The translations under genes were made by a program, and so were the position numbers. A stretch of DNA of 64,000 nt from Pseudogracilibacillus sp. (lineage in GTDB: Bacteria > Bacillota > Bacilli > Bacillales > Amphibacillaceae): the NCBI GenBank assembly GCA_026169815.1, contig JAPFDT010000001.1, forward strand, positions 104,063-168,062, in the 5' to 3' direction. Positions within the stretch are counted from its first letter, which is position 1. The number at the start of each line of letters is the position of its first letter. Shown here piece after piece: positions 18,035 through 27,629 of this stretch. A model generated the notes under the pieces. It had not been told where the DNA came from, searched no databases, and saw only the letters and a list, made by a program, of their open reading frames with translations.

Positions 18035-19167
18035 ATTTTCGCCCGCTTTCTGTTAACAAAAAATAGCGACACGTACAAACCAAATGGAATAGCTAAAACA
18101 ATACCAATACCTCCAGCTAATGCTCGAGCCAGTTCTAACGATAAATTTAACGACAAAGCAAAATTAAGCGCCGTTCCATTTTTCAAGTATAAAATTAACA
18201 TCGGCATCGAACCACTCACATAAGCAAAAAATAAAATACTCGTCATTGTTCCCATAATATCTTTTCCAATATCTAATGCCGAAGCTTTCAGTGCCGCATC
18301 TTTAATATGTGGATCCTTTTCATATAATTCAAAAATAGAAGATGACATCGTAATAGCAACATCCATTACGGCTCCTAACGAACCGACAAACAAGCCTGCC
18401 ATGAAGACTAATTGATATGGACGAGTTAAAAAATCCATCGCTTCATAACGAAGCCCATTTTCATTCGTGACTAACATAACAAGCCATGTTATAAATAATG
18501 CAGAAAACGTTCCTAACAATGTAACAATTATAGCTGCATAAGACTTTTCATTTCTTCCATTTACAAGTAACAATGAAGTGACAGTAAATAATACAACTGT
18601 TATCCCACAAATTAACAGTAAGCTAATATGGGGATGTTTCACATATATATCTAATGCATACGCTAATAACACTGCATTTAATGCCAAGCTAACGATGGAA
18701 TAAAACCCTTGCTTCTTACCGATTAAGAGTAACGTAAAGATAAAAATCCACAATACATACATCATATATGTATCCCGTTTCACATCTTGAATTGATCCAG
18801 TCAGATTTGTTTCTATCTGTTTTTTATCCAAAACAACAAACAAATTATCTCCTACGGTATATGCTTGATCATAGGCACCTGATTGTGAATATTCATTTTG
18901 TAATGCAATCATTTCTCCTTTATGATCGCCATTTTGCAAAACTGCTTCTATCTGTTGAGTGGATAACTCATCCTCATTTTGATGACCATCTATTAAAGGC
19001 TCTGTGTCTATTACCTTTGTCTCAACTACTTTAGCAATTGGTCGTTCGTACAAAAAATGATTATGTTCAACAAAGATAATCGAAGCGATACATAATATGA
19101 ATACTCCTAAATATATAAACATTGTTTGTTTAGTTACTTTTTCACGTAGATTATTAAACAAGCTCAC
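18031..19167 (-). CDS. YibE/F family membrane protein (YibE-like)
   Basis: 378 residues. One N-terminal membrane helix (about 17-33), an extracytoplasmic region of about 85 residues, then about seven helices. It shares with the partner the motifs SLGAVMDVAITMSSSIFELY and ALDIGKDIMGTMTSILFFAY. The conserved Asp and Gly residues in the membrane suggest a channel or transporter role, which is not demonstrated. First gene of the pair. Upstream (19168-19494) are a non-coding stretch and a truncated copy of the dispersed repeat. Confidence 0.85.
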   Translation of the reverse strand: MSLFNNLREKVTKQTMFIYLGVFILCIASIIFVEHNHFLYERPIAKVVETKVIDTEPLIDGHQNEDELSTQQIEAVLQNGDHKGEMIALQNEYSQSGAYDQAYTVGDNLFVVLDKKQIETNLTGSIQDVKRDTYMMYVLWIFIFTLLLIGKKQGFYSIVSLALNAVLLAYALDIYVKHPHISLLLICGITVVLFTVTSLLLVNGRNEKSYAAIIVTLLGTFSALFITWLVMLVTNENGLRYEAMDFLTRPYQLVFMAGLFVGSLGAVMDVAITMSSSIFELYEKDPHIKDAALKASALDIGKDIMGTMTSILFFAYVSGSMPMLILYLKNGTALNFALSLNLSLELARALAGGIGIVLAIPFGLYVSLFFVNRKRAKI

Positions 19168-19396
19168 TAAAAGCCCTCCAGCTAAGTTAATTAAAATTTT
19201 CTTACCTTTAACTTGCTCTCATATTACCATTAAGAGACTAATCTATACCACCATAACCTAAATTAGCATGCAGAAAAAAATAGGTTAGTTTTTACTGAAC
19301 CACTATCATAGATGTTCAGTAATAACTAACCGTTTCGGAAATATACTTAATTTTTCCTTTCGACTTTCTAATGCGTAAATATGTTTTGTCTCAACC

Positions 19397-19486
19397 TAAT
19401 TTTGAACTCATGCCCTTCCCCTAGGTGTCAGTCGGTTTCCATTCAAGTAAACTTAGTTACAGTAATTAAACACATATGTTCATAAC
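19397..19486 (+). repeat. Dispersed repeat, right-half fragment
   Basis: GAACTCATGCCCTTCCCC, GTGTCAGTCGG, then ATTCAAGTAAACTTAGTTAC and AAACACATATGTTCATAAC match the right half of the complete elements. The left half and apical hairpin are missing. AACCGTTTCGGAAATATACT at 19328 recurs near 13864. Nothing else is recognisable in 19168-19494. Confidence 0.7.
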
Positions 19487-19494
19487 TTTTTTAT

Positions 19495-20757
19495 TTACTC
19501 CACTTTTTGCACATTTTGTATGATGAATCCACTTTTCGGTACACTTGGCATTTCTTTCATACTTAGGCTTAAATCTTGTTCTGCTACGTCATAACTCATT
19601 TTATTTACTAGCAAATCAAGCGCTCGTTGCATAACAGCAATTGTTAACCATTCTCCAGCACAACGGTGGCCGGTGAGGTAATCGCCACCACCTTGTGGTA
19701 TTAAATCAAATGGGCTTTTATCCCAACTTGTAAATCGTTCTGGAGAAAAATCGTTAGGGTTTTCCCATAACTCTGGATGATGGTTCGTTCCATATAAATC
19801 TAATAATACGAGTGTGCCTTTTTTAAAGTCATGACCGCCCCAGAAGAAATCATTTTTCACAATAGCGGGTGCTACTGGGAAAAATGGATAATATCTTCTT
19901 ACTTCTTGTACGAACATTTTATTATACGTCTTATCTCCATTTCGTAGCTCATCTACTTCTTTCGGGAATTCGTGTAATGCTAAAGCACTTAACACAATAT
20001 ATACAGAAATCGCAACAGTCGGTCTTAATAAATTTAACACTTCTACTGCTGCAGTATGTGTCGCTAGCAACTCCCCTTCTAAGTCTTTATGAAAAGCTAT
20101 TTTATAGAATGGTCTCTCTTCATCCACCGTTACTTCGCCTGAACGAATTTTTCCAATTAGTTTTTCAAGCCATTTTTCATTTTTATTCCGAGCATGTTTA
20201 CCTTTAAAATGTTTCATACCGATTTTTTCAGCGGATTCATACATATTCCCTAGTTCTTTACTAAATGACTCAATGTCTACTTCATCAAGTGGTACACCTA
20301 CCCATTTGGAAATTGCAATCGTTAAAATTTGCTTCACTTCTTCATATAAAACAATATTATTTTGTTTTGCCCATTCATTTAAAGATTTCATCCATTCATC
20401 TTCTACTAAATCGCCAATTTCTTCTAGGCTCTCTTTTGTCATAAAATTCATAAACAAGGATTTTCTATGCGCATGCTCTTCTCCATCTAATGTTTGCACT
20501 CCATCTTGCCCAAATAATGTATTTAACACCTTATTTGGTGCTGCACCATGTCGTTTAAATTTATCATTATCATAAAAAGCTTCGGCCGCTTCTTTTCCCG
20601 CCATACAAATGACTTGCTTTCCACCTAGAATTCTTGTTTTAAACATATCACGATTAAATCTCTTTCTACGATTCGTAATATATAAATATCCTTCATTAAA
20701 AAAAGCTAACGTATTATCAAGCCCTTCATCGTATGGTAATTCTTCTCGAAAAGCCAT
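19495..20757 (-). CDS. CYP152 fatty-acid peroxygenase (P450 BS-beta type)
   Basis: 420 residues. The ATG at 20757 has GGAGG eight bases upstream; an in-frame ATG five codons earlier overlaps that site and is rejected. CYP152 enzymes use hydrogen peroxide, not a reductase, to hydroxylate long-chain fatty acids at alpha or beta carbons or to decarboxylate them. Diagnostic features: the I-helix LLRPTVAISVY, in which the Arg-Pro pair replaces the usual acid-alcohol pair and binds the fatty-acid carboxylate; the ExxR-type VQEVRRYYPFFPVAP; and the haem-thiolate GGGDYLTGHRCAGEW. N-terminus DEGLDNTLAFFNEGYLYITN is typical of YbdT-like members. Monocistronic, divergent from a DAACS transporter. Confidence 0.93.
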   Translation of the reverse strand: MAFREELPYDEGLDNTLAFFNEGYLYITNRRKRFNRDMFKTRILGGKQVICMAGKEAAEAFYDNDKFKRHGAAPNKVLNTLFGQDGVQTLDGEEHAHRKSLFMNFMTKESLEEIGDLVEDEWMKSLNEWAKQNNIVLYEEVKQILTIAISKWVGVPLDEVDIESFSKELGNMYESAEKIGMKHFKGKHARNKNEKWLEKLIGKIRSGEVTVDEERPFYKIAFHKDLEGELLATHTAAVEVLNLLRPTVAISVYIVLSALALHEFPKEVDELRNGDKTYNKMFVQEVRRYYPFFPVAPAIVKNDFFWGGHDFKKGTLVLLDLYGTNHHPELWENPNDFSPERFTSWDKSPFDLIPQGGGDYLTGHRCAGEWLTIAVMQRALDLLVNKMSYDVAEQDLSLSMKEMPSVPKSGFIIQNVQKVE

Positions 20758-20871
20758 CCTTAATTCCTCCATTACTTATTAATGTCATATCTTGTTGCCT
20801 CAATATAAATAAGTTCCCGACTTTGTCACTTTAAAACGTTAGAACGTATTCTCTTTTGATGCATTCATTGC

Positions 20872-20891
20872 TATACTATGAGGATAGTATA
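20872..20891. promoter_or_regulatory. Perfect 8-bp palindrome overlapping the DAACS promoter region
   Basis: TATACTAT-GAGG-ATAGTATA lies 19-39 bases before the DAACS ATG and just upstream of its AAAGGAG. The left arm contains TATACT, a good -10, and the right arm TATAAT-like sequence, so a repressor bound here would block transcription. No T-run follows, so it is not a terminator. The cognate regulator is not identified. Confidence 0.45.
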
Positions 20892-20910
20892 ATTAAAGGA
20901 GTTATTTTAT

Positions 20911-22074
20911 ATGCAAGGATTTAAACTATTACTTAAAATTATCGTTGCCATCGCACTGGGAGTTTTATTAGGAGCTTATGTTCCAGGATGGGTTATCCAA
21001 ACCTTTGCTACTTTCAATGATCTTTTCGGTAGTTTCTTAGGTTTTGTTATTCCGTTGATTATTATTGGATTTATCGTACCTGGGATTGGTTCTTTAGGAA
21101 AAGGAGCAGGAAAGCTATTAGGTCTTACAGCACTTGTTGCGTATTTATCAACAGTTATTGCGGGGATTGTTGCATTCTTCATTGCTCAATCTTTATATCC
21201 AACAATCCTTAAAGGGCAATCGGCTGCTAATTTAGATGACCCGAGTGAAGGACTAATGGAAGGATTTTTAGAATTAGTCGTTGAACCGCCGATGGACGTG
21301 TTCACTGCATTGATTTTGTCTTTCGTATTAGGTATCGGAATTGCTGCTACTAAAGGTGATAAATTACTGGAAATTATGGATGAATTTAAACGAATTATCG
21401 AACTTGTTATTAGTAAAATTATTATTCCACTTTTACCGTTCCATATTTTCGGAATTTTTGCGAATATGACATACGCTGGCCAAGTTTCTACTATTATAAG
21501 TGTATTCGCTAAAGTATTTGTCTTAATCATTTCGTTACATATTTTATATTTAATATTCATTTATTTAACAGCTGGAACGATGAGTAAGCAAAATCCGTTT
21601 CATATGATGAAGACAATGTCACCTGCATATTTTACAGCGCTTGGTACACAGTCTTCTGCTGCAACGATTCCTGTCACATTAAACAGTGCAAAACAATTAA
21701 AAGTCCGTCATAATGTAGCTGACTTTACTATACCCTTACTTGCGAATATTCATTTAGCTGGAAGTACAATTACGATATTATGTACAGCACTTGCGGTCAT
21801 GTTTATTCAAGGAGATACTGCGACACTCTCGACGATTTTTCCATTTATTTTAGTGCTAGGTGTTACAATGGTCGCTGCTCCAGGGGTTCCAGGTGGAGCC
21901 GTTATGGCAGCTGTCGGGCTACTTGAATCAATGCTCGGTTTCGGACCAACGATGGTATCATTAATGATCGCCCTTTACTTAGCTCAAGATAGTATCGGAA
22001 CGGCATGTAACGTAACTGGAGATGGTGCTATCACTACAATTGTCGATTCATTACATGAAAGAGAAAAAGCATAA
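20911..22074 (+). CDS. Dicarboxylate/amino acid:cation symporter (DAACS family)
   Basis: 387 residues, eight helices plus two re-entrant loops in family terms. Signature regions: the serine-rich hairpin TALGTQSSAATIPVTLNSAKQ, the HLAGSTITILCTALAVMFIQ helix 7, and the second hairpin with substrate-binding helix VAAPGVPGGAVMAAVGLLES and QDSIGTACNVTGDGA, in which Asp and Asn contact the amino acid or dicarboxylate. It imports glutamate, aspartate, serine or C4-dicarboxylates with sodium or protons. Slightly shorter at the N-terminus than GltP. Ribosome site AAAGGAG, nine bases from ATG. Single-gene unit with its own terminator. Confidence 0.9.
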   Translation: MQGFKLLLKIIVAIALGVLLGAYVPGWVIQTFATFNDLFGSFLGFVIPLIIIGFIVPGIGSLGKGAGKLLGLTALVAYLSTVIAGIVAFFIAQSLYPTILKGQSAANLDDPSEGLMEGFLELVVEPPMDVFTALILSFVLGIGIAATKGDKLLEIMDEFKRIIELVISKIIIPLLPFHIFGIFANMTYAGQVSTIISVFAKVFVLIISLHILYLIFIYLTAGTMSKQNPFHMMKTMSPAYFTALGTQSSAATIPVTLNSAKQLKVRHNVADFTIPLLANIHLAGSTITILCTALAVMFIQGDTATLSTIFPFILVLGVTMVAAPGVPGGAVMAAVGLLESMLGFGPTMVSLMIALYLAQDSIGTACNVTGDGAITTIVDSLHEREKA

Positions 22075-22082
22075 CATAATAT

Positions 22083-22157
22083 AAAAGCACTCCAATACTT
22101 GATATCTTAAAGATGAATTACATCAGTTAGATTAGAGTATGGAGTGCTTTTTTATTA
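22083..22157 (+). terminator. Terminator of the DAACS gene
   Basis: AAAGCACTCC-ATACT pairs with AGTAT-GGAGTGCTTT across a long loop and is followed by TTTTTT-A. The remaining bases to 22322 include CTATTATGAAATTGACTTG (22298 on), a short fragment of the dispersed repeat end. Confidence 0.75.
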
Positions 22158-22322
22158 TACAATGTAATGAAGCATGTTTTTAATCGTAAAATTGGAATAT
22201 ATACTTCCAGCACACTATTCTGGAAACTCACCCGGCTTTACGTATCTAGCTCTTCTTGATTTGCATTTTTAATCACTTTTTATCCTTCTCGTTTTTTCTA
22301 TTATGAAATTGACTTGATAAGC

Positions 22323-23159
22323 TTATTTTTTAACCTTTAACTCTTTAAATGTGCGTGCTTGCTTTTCGATTGCTACTTCTGTTGGTAAGCGTTCAATACT
22401 ACTAGCTCCAAAAAAGCCTGCTATCCCTTCTGTATGTTCAAAAATGTATTGTGCATCTTCTGGTTCGGCAATGGGACCACCGTGACATAGCACTACAATA
22501 TCTGGGTTTACTTTTACCGCTTCATCACGCATTGCTTGTACTTTTTCGGCTGCATCTGCAAGTGTCATCGTGCTTTGGGCACCAATACTTCCTTTTGTCG
22601 TTAATCCCATATGTGGAACAATAATATCTGCTCCAGCTTGAGCCATTTTAACCGCTTGTTCAGGAGTAAATACATAAGGAGAAGTTAATAATCCAATTTC
22701 ACTTGCTTGACGAATCATCTCTACCTCTAAATCATACCCCATTCCAGTTTCTTCAAGATTTTCTCTGAATGTCCCATCAATTAATCCGACTGTAGGAAAG
22801 TTTTGAACACCTGCAAATCCTTGGTCTTTTAACTGACGTAAAAATGTTGGCATCACTCTAAATGGATCTGTCCCACATACACCTGCAAGTACTGGCGTTT
22901 TTTCTACTATTGGTAATACTTCTGAACCCATTTCTGTTACAATTTGATTTGCATCTCCATACGGTAACAATCCTGCAAGACTTCCACGACCAGCCATACG
23001 ATAACGTCCGGAATTATAAATAATAATTAAATCTACGCCACCTTGTTCAGCAAACTTCGCCGAAATTCCCGTACCTGCTCCAGAGCCAATAATTGGATTT
23101 CCTTCAGCAACTTGTTGTTTTAACTGTTCTAATGCTTTTTCCTTTATCACTTTCGTCAT
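22323..23159 (-). CDS. PEP-hydrolase/TIM-barrel domain protein (Tm-1 C-terminal type)
   Basis: 278 residues covering one PF09370-type TIM barrel. Recognisable stretches are [71 protein letters not shown] and the phosphate-site-like [17 protein letters not shown]. Homologues form the C-terminal half of the plant Tm-1 protein and are annotated as phosphoenolpyruvate hydrolase-like; the true reaction is not established. Ribosome site AAAGGAG eight bases before ATG. It follows the Tm-1-like ATP-binding gene by 13 bases, so the plant fusion is split into two co-transcribed genes here. Confidence 0.85.
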   Translation of the reverse strand: MTKVIKEKALEQLKQQVAEGNPIIGSGAGTGISAKFAEQGGVDLIIIYNSGRYRMAGRGSLAGLLPYGDANQIVTEMGSEVLPIVEKTPVLAGVCGTDPFRVMPTFLRQLKDQGFAGVQNFPTVGLIDGTFRENLEETGMGYDLEVEMIRQASEIGLLTSPYVFTPEQAVKMAQAGADIIVPHMGLTTKGSIGAQSTMTLADAAEKVQAMRDEAVKVNPDIVVLCHGGPIAEPEDAQYIFEHTEGIAGFFGASSIERLPTEVAIEKQARTFKELKVKK

Positions 23160-23172
23160 GTTATTATCTCCT

Positions 23173-24384
23173 TTATTTTTTTATCATTTCTAATAATTCT
23201 AGTGTCATTGCATCGGCAAATTCAGTATCATTTATATGAAGATCTAGTTCAATCAATTTGACTTTATCCTGATTCAAATGAGTACGAATTGCATCAAATA
23301 ATGCGGCATCCGCTTTCGGAAAATAAAACGGCTGGCCTTCCTCGTCAATTGCACTAACCCCTTTTAAAGGTATAAACAATACAGTTGGACCTGTTGCTTT
23401 ATTTAACTTGTTTGCTAAAACTTCTCCAACTTCAGCACATTCTTCCGGAGTCGTTCTCATTAAAGTAACGTTAGCATTATGTTCATAAAAGGTACGATCT
23501 GAAAACTTCTTTGGTACTGTTTCCATTACCCCAAAATTCACCATATCTAACGCACCACATGAAACAACTTGAGGTATTCCCATTTGTGCTGCGGCATCAA
23601 GCCGATTTGGACCAGCTGACATCACACCACCAACTAATTCATCATTCCATTCCGTTGTAGATACATCAGCTACAGCTTCAATAAATCCATCATTTATCAA
23701 CGCTTCCATCGACTGCCCACCATTACCTGTTGCATGAAAAACTAACACTTCGTATCCAGCGTTTTCCACATTTTTACGAACACGTTCTACACACGGAGTC
23801 GTTACACCAAACATAGATGTTGCAATCAAAGGCTTTTCTTCTACAACTGGTATATATTGTTCAACCATACCACTCATAGCGCCAGCAGCATTCCCTAAAA
23901 TCTGTCGTGAAATACGGTTTAACCCGGCAATATCTACAACAGAATTCATCATAGTAATATCTTGATCACCCACATAAGGTCGTACATCGCCTGATGCTAC
24001 TGTAGAGACAACCATTTTAGGAAATCCGACAGGTAGACGCTTCATGACATAAGTAATGAGTGCTGTCCCACCAGAACCACCCATCCCCATAATTCCATTT
24101 ATCTTCCCTGCATCATACAATTCTTTTATAAGCTTTGTAGCACCTTCAGACATCACATCCATCGCATTTCCGCGCTCGCCATGACTACGCAATTTCTTTA
24201 AACTGCTTCCATTTGCTGCCGCTACTTCATTTGAACTAATATCTGGAGTTATTGTAGGCTCTCCAACAACACCTCCATCAACTAAAATTACTTTATGACC
24301 TCTCTCTATTAACAAATCTTGAACATAGGCATACTCATCACTCTTAGTGTCTAATGTACCAATTAATACAACTGTTTTACTCAT
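23173..24384 (-). CDS. Tm-1-like ATP-binding domain protein (UPF0261)
   Basis: 403 residues, the full PF06792 domain. Motifs: [20 protein letters not shown] at the N-terminus, a glycine-rich [20 protein letters not shown] (about 125-145), [15 protein letters not shown], and a second lobe with [13 protein letters not shown] and [16 protein letters not shown], and a C-terminal [16 protein letters not shown]. In tomato Tm-1 this domain binds ATP; in bacteria the role is unknown, possibly a carboxylic-acid or phosphoryl metabolism enzyme. First gene of a two-gene operon with the TIM-barrel protein. The 190-bp upstream gap is AT-rich and should hold the promoter; the AraC-type regulator just upstream, which carries a related barrel, is its likely controller. 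Confidence 0.85.
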   Translation of the reverse strand: MSKTVVLIGTLDTKSDEYAYVQDLLIERGHKVILVDGGVVGEPTITPDISSNEVAAANGSSLKKLRSHGERGNAMDVMSEGATKLIKELYDAGKINGIMGMGGSGGTALITYVMKRLPVGFPKMVVSTVASGDVRPYVGDQDITMMNSVVDIAGLNRISRQILGNAAGAMSGMVEQYIPVVEEKPLIATSMFGVTTPCVERVRKNVENAGYEVLVFHATGNGGQSMEALINDGFIEAVADVSTTEWNDELVGGVMSAGPNRLDAAAQMGIPQVVSCGALDMVNFGVMETVPKKFSDRTFYEHNANVTLMRTTPEECAEVGEVLANKLNKATGPTVLFIPLKGVSAIDEEGQPFYFPKADAALFDAIRTHLNQDKVKLIELDLHINDTEFADAMTLELLEMIKK

Positions 24385-24573
24385 TATACTTTCCCACTCC
24401 CTTTTATAAAACGCTTACATAACATGTTGGCTATATATACTTTGCTTCTACCCTTTTCTAGTAAGTATATACATATTTAAAAATAATTAATAAACTAAAC
24501 TTTCTATCTTTAGTATACTATTTACTTATTGTAAAACACATGAATAAATGTATTCTATATATGTCTTTTTGTA

Positions 24574-25749
24574 TTATTCTTTATATTTAGATGGTGCTGT
24601 TCCAACATACTTTTTGAATGCTTTACTAAAATGAGCGTAATCTTTATACCCTACCATGTCAGCCACTTCAGCTAAGCGGAAACAATTTTTCCCAATCATT
24701 TTTTTAGCTTTATTCATTCGATACTTTATTAAATATTCCTGAAATGTACATCCTACTTCTTCTTTAAATTGTTTACTCAAATAAGGTCTAGATATATGAG
24801 AAACTTGTGCAAGTTCAGCTAGTGATATCGGATGCATGTAATTCTTTTCAATATATTCTTTTACAAATCCCACGTAATCATAGTCCTCTTTTACTTTATC
24901 TAACAGCTTGATTAAGTGTTCATCAGCAAATTCACCAGTCATTTTAAATTGTTTAATTAAATCAGGCATTGATTCTTCAAGTGGTATCCGTTCCAATGAA
25001 GAGCCTCCTATGTAACCCATTGCGCTTGTATTATCATACATATACTTTAAATCAGATGGAGTATAAACCGCTCCTCCATAAATCATTTTAATCGTGTCAG
25101 AATCTGATATTACATCACTTGCATTGAATATTTTTTGAGCGATTTTGGCACTTTCAAATAAGGTTAATACTTTCTTCGCTCCCAATAATCCTCCTTTTGT
25201 GAAACCTAGGTGCGCACAAATGATATCTGCTCCTGCTTCTGTCATTTGTATCGCTTGTTCTTCATTAAACACAAAAGCTATCGTAAAAAGGTTAAGTTCA
25301 CTAGCGATTCGAATTGCTTCTACTTCACTATCATACGTAATACTTTGTTCTTTTAAAGCTTCTCTAAATTGTCCGTCAATCATTCCAACTGAAGGATAAT
25401 TATTCACTCCAGCGAAACCATTATATTTAATTTGATTCATATATTTCGCTAAATCTATCAGTGGGTCTGTTGCACATAAACCAAACATAACTGGCACATC
25501 ACCGGCCATCGGGATGATTTCCTTTGAACCAAAATCCATTACTAAATCATTACTGTTTGCTACAGGTAAAAAACCTGCTAAAGAGCTTACTCCCATTTGT
25601 CTAAACTTACCAGAGTTTAATGCCAATATTAAATCGACCCCACCTTTTACAGCGTGTTTTGTGGAAACTCCAGTACCTGTAGCTAAGCCGATAAGATGAG
25701 CCTTTTTATTGATTTTTTCAATTAAATTTTGTTTTATCATTGTCTTCAA
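24574..25749 (-). CDS. AraC-family regulator with N-terminal PEP-hydrolase-like TIM barrel
   Basis: 391 residues (388 if the ATG at 25740 is used; neither start has a clear ribosome site). Residues 1-270 are homologous to the adjacent TIM-barrel protein (GLATGTGVSTKHAVKGGVDL, LNSGKFRQMGVSSLAGFLP, GVNNYPSVGMIDGQFREA, IIYGGAVYTPSDLKYMYD in near form). Residues 290-391 are an AraC/XylS DNA-binding domain with two helix-turn-helix motifs (MHPISLAELAQVSHISRPYL and FRLAEVADMVGYKDYAHFSK, ending in GTAPSKYKE). The barrel probably serves as ligand sensor, so enzyme and regulator would see the same metabolite. Transcribed in the same direction as the operon it is presumed to regulate. Confidence 0.88.
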   Translation of the reverse strand: MKTMIKQNLIEKINKKAHLIGLATGTGVSTKHAVKGGVDLILALNSGKFRQMGVSSLAGFLPVANSNDLVMDFGSKEIIPMAGDVPVMFGLCATDPLIDLAKYMNQIKYNGFAGVNNYPSVGMIDGQFREALKEQSITYDSEVEAIRIASELNLFTIAFVFNEEQAIQMTEAGADIICAHLGFTKGGLLGAKKVLTLFESAKIAQKIFNASDVISDSDTIKMIYGGAVYTPSDLKYMYDNTSAMGYIGGSSLERIPLEESMPDLIKQFKMTGEFADEHLIKLLDKVKEDYDYVGFVKEYIEKNYMHPISLAELAQVSHISRPYLSKQFKEEVGCTFQEYLIKYRMNKAKKMIGKNCFRLAEVADMVGYKDYAHFSKAFKKYVGTAPSKYKE

Positions 25750-25921
25750 CTATTTTTCACTCATTTCACATACCGTTTGTTATTTATTTCATCATAACAT
25801 GCCTTTGAAAGAGTTATTATTAATCAAGTATATTTCATCGTCTATTTTTAAAATAAAAATTTGATATAGAATACACAATACCCCTTCCAGCATAAACAAT
25901 GCCAAAAGGGGCTTAATTTAC

Positions 25922-27277
25922 TTATTTCGTTTTTGCTTTATCTAAATCATAGTCTTTAATAAATTTATTTAATACACTTTCTAAATTCGTGTCACCGACT
26001 TCGTCTAGTTCATAATGTACTCGCGTTGCTGGTTTATTAATATTAATAATTCTCGTTAAATCCATTGGCGTTCCAATAATTACTGCATCACAATCTGCAT
26101 TATTAATCGTTTCTTCTAAGTCTTTTAATTGCTCTTCACCATAACCCATCGCTGGTAAAACAGTATCAATGTGCGGATATTTTTCAAATGTTTCTGTTAA
26201 TGATCTAACTGTAAAAGGTGTTGGATCAACAATTTCTGATGCTCCTAAACGTTCAGCAGCAATGATTCCTGCTCCTATTTTCATTTCACCATGTGTTAAT
26301 GTTGGTCCATCTTCTACGACTAGGACACGTTTTCCTTTAACAAGTTCTGGCTTATCTACTGTAATAGTCGATTCAGCTTTAATAATTGTACTATCTGGTT
26401 TTGCTAGTTTAATATTATTTTCCACAATATCAATCGACTCTTGATCAGCACTATCAACCTTATTAATAATCGAAACATCTGTCGTTCTTAGGCAAACTTC
26501 TCCAGGATAATAGGATAATTCGTGACCTGGGCGATGTGGATCTAGCACAGTAATTGCTAAATCTGGCTCATAAAATGAATAGTCATTATTTCCGCCATCC
26601 CAAAGAATAACGTCACAACCATCAGGATCTACTTCCGCTTCACGTAAAATTGCCTCATAGTCTACCCCAGCATAAATAATATTTCCACGATCAACATGTG
26701 GTTCATATTCTTCCATTTCTTCGATTGTACATTCATGTTTCTGCATATCTTCAACTGTTGCAAAACGTTGTACCTTTTGAGCGGCTAAGTCGCCATAAGG
26801 CATTGGGTGGCGAACTGCAACAACTTTTAAGTCATGTTCTAATAATGTTTCAATAATTTTTCTTGATGTTTGGCTTTTTCCTGTACCAGTTCTCGTTGCA
26901 CATACTGAAATAACTGGCTTTTTACTTTCAATCATCGTTTGTTTCGGTCCGAGTAATGTAAAGCTCGCTCCTGCCGCATTCACTATCGCGCTTAAGCCCA
27001 TTACTTTCGTATAATGTAAATCACTATATGAAAAAACACACTCGTCGACATCTAATTCCTGAATTAATTTCGGTAACTCTTCTTCTGCATAAATTGGGAT
27101 ACCTTCCGGATATAAATCGCCTGCTAATTCAGTAGGATACTTTCGTCCATCTATATCAGGAATTTGTGCTGCAGTAAATGCTACAACATTATATTCTTCT
27201 TTCCCACGATAATACGTATTAAAGTTATGAAAATCTCTACCAGCAGCACCAATAATAATAATGTTTTTTGTCGTCAA
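25922..27277 (-). CDS. Cyclic 2,3-diphosphoglycerate synthetase-like P-loop protein
   Basis: 451 residues from a TTG at 27277 with AGGAGAG five bases before it; an upstream ATG adds 16 residues but has no ribosome site. N-terminal Rossmann-like part (NIIIIGAAGRDFHNFNTYYR), then a P-loop in VISVCATRTGTGKSQTSRKI (about 138-157), a Walker-B-like CDVILWDGGNNDYSFY and NKVDSAD, the pattern of the bacterial/archaeal cyclic-2,3-DPG synthetase-like GTPase family. In methanogens the enzyme cyclises 2,3-DPG using ATP; the bacterial homologues are uncharacterised. Monocistronic, in the same orientation as the Tm-1 cluster but separated from it by 170 bases that include an imperfect CCCCTT/AAGGGG hairpin near 25881-25915. 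Confidence 0.75.
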   Translation of the reverse strand: MTTKNIIIIGAAGRDFHNFNTYYRGKEEYNVVAFTAAQIPDIDGRKYPTELAGDLYPEGIPIYAEEELPKLIQELDVDECVFSYSDLHYTKVMGLSAIVNAAGASFTLLGPKQTMIESKKPVISVCATRTGTGKSQTSRKIIETLLEHDLKVVAVRHPMPYGDLAAQKVQRFATVEDMQKHECTIEEMEEYEPHVDRGNIIYAGVDYEAILREAEVDPDGCDVILWDGGNNDYSFYEPDLAITVLDPHRPGHELSYYPGEVCLRTTDVSIINKVDSADQESIDIVENNIKLAKPDSTIIKAESTITVDKPELVKGKRVLVVEDGPTLTHGEMKIGAGIIAAERLGASEIVDPTPFTVRSLTETFEKYPHIDTVLPAMGYGEEQLKDLEETINNADCDAVIIGTPMDLTRIININKPATRVHYELDEVGDTNLESVLNKFIKDYDLDKAKTK

Positions 27278-27629
27278 TGTTATCTCTCCTACGTTCCAAA
27301 TGAATAAATTCATTATACACAACATTGTATTTTAATACAACCTTAAACTTAATTAAATTAAAAATATTTCATTTAAACTTATGATAAAAAGCACCTAACA
27401 AGTTGTATGACAATGATTATCAAAGGATAGAGTTTATTTTATTACCTTTAATTTCCATTTGCATGTTTATTCATAAATATACATATATACAGTGTTTATT
27501 GTATAATCGCTCATTTTTTAAAACATTAGAAAGCTAGTACGCTTTTATACTGTTGTAACTTATAGATTCGTTCAAACATTCTATTGCTAATTTATGATAA
27601 ACTAGTATAACAAAGGAGTGCAGGTTTTT
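27278..27629. other. Intergenic region between cDPGS-like gene and recQ
   Basis: About 350 AT-rich bases separating divergent genes; it must hold both promoters. I see no gene, repeat copy or hairpin terminator in it. AAAGGAG (27612-27618) is the recQ ribosome site. Confidence 0.5.

Noticed and set aside
27584..27611. TTGCTA-16-TATAAC as recQ promoter
   Set aside because: Transcription would start after the ribosome site, so it cannot serve this gene.
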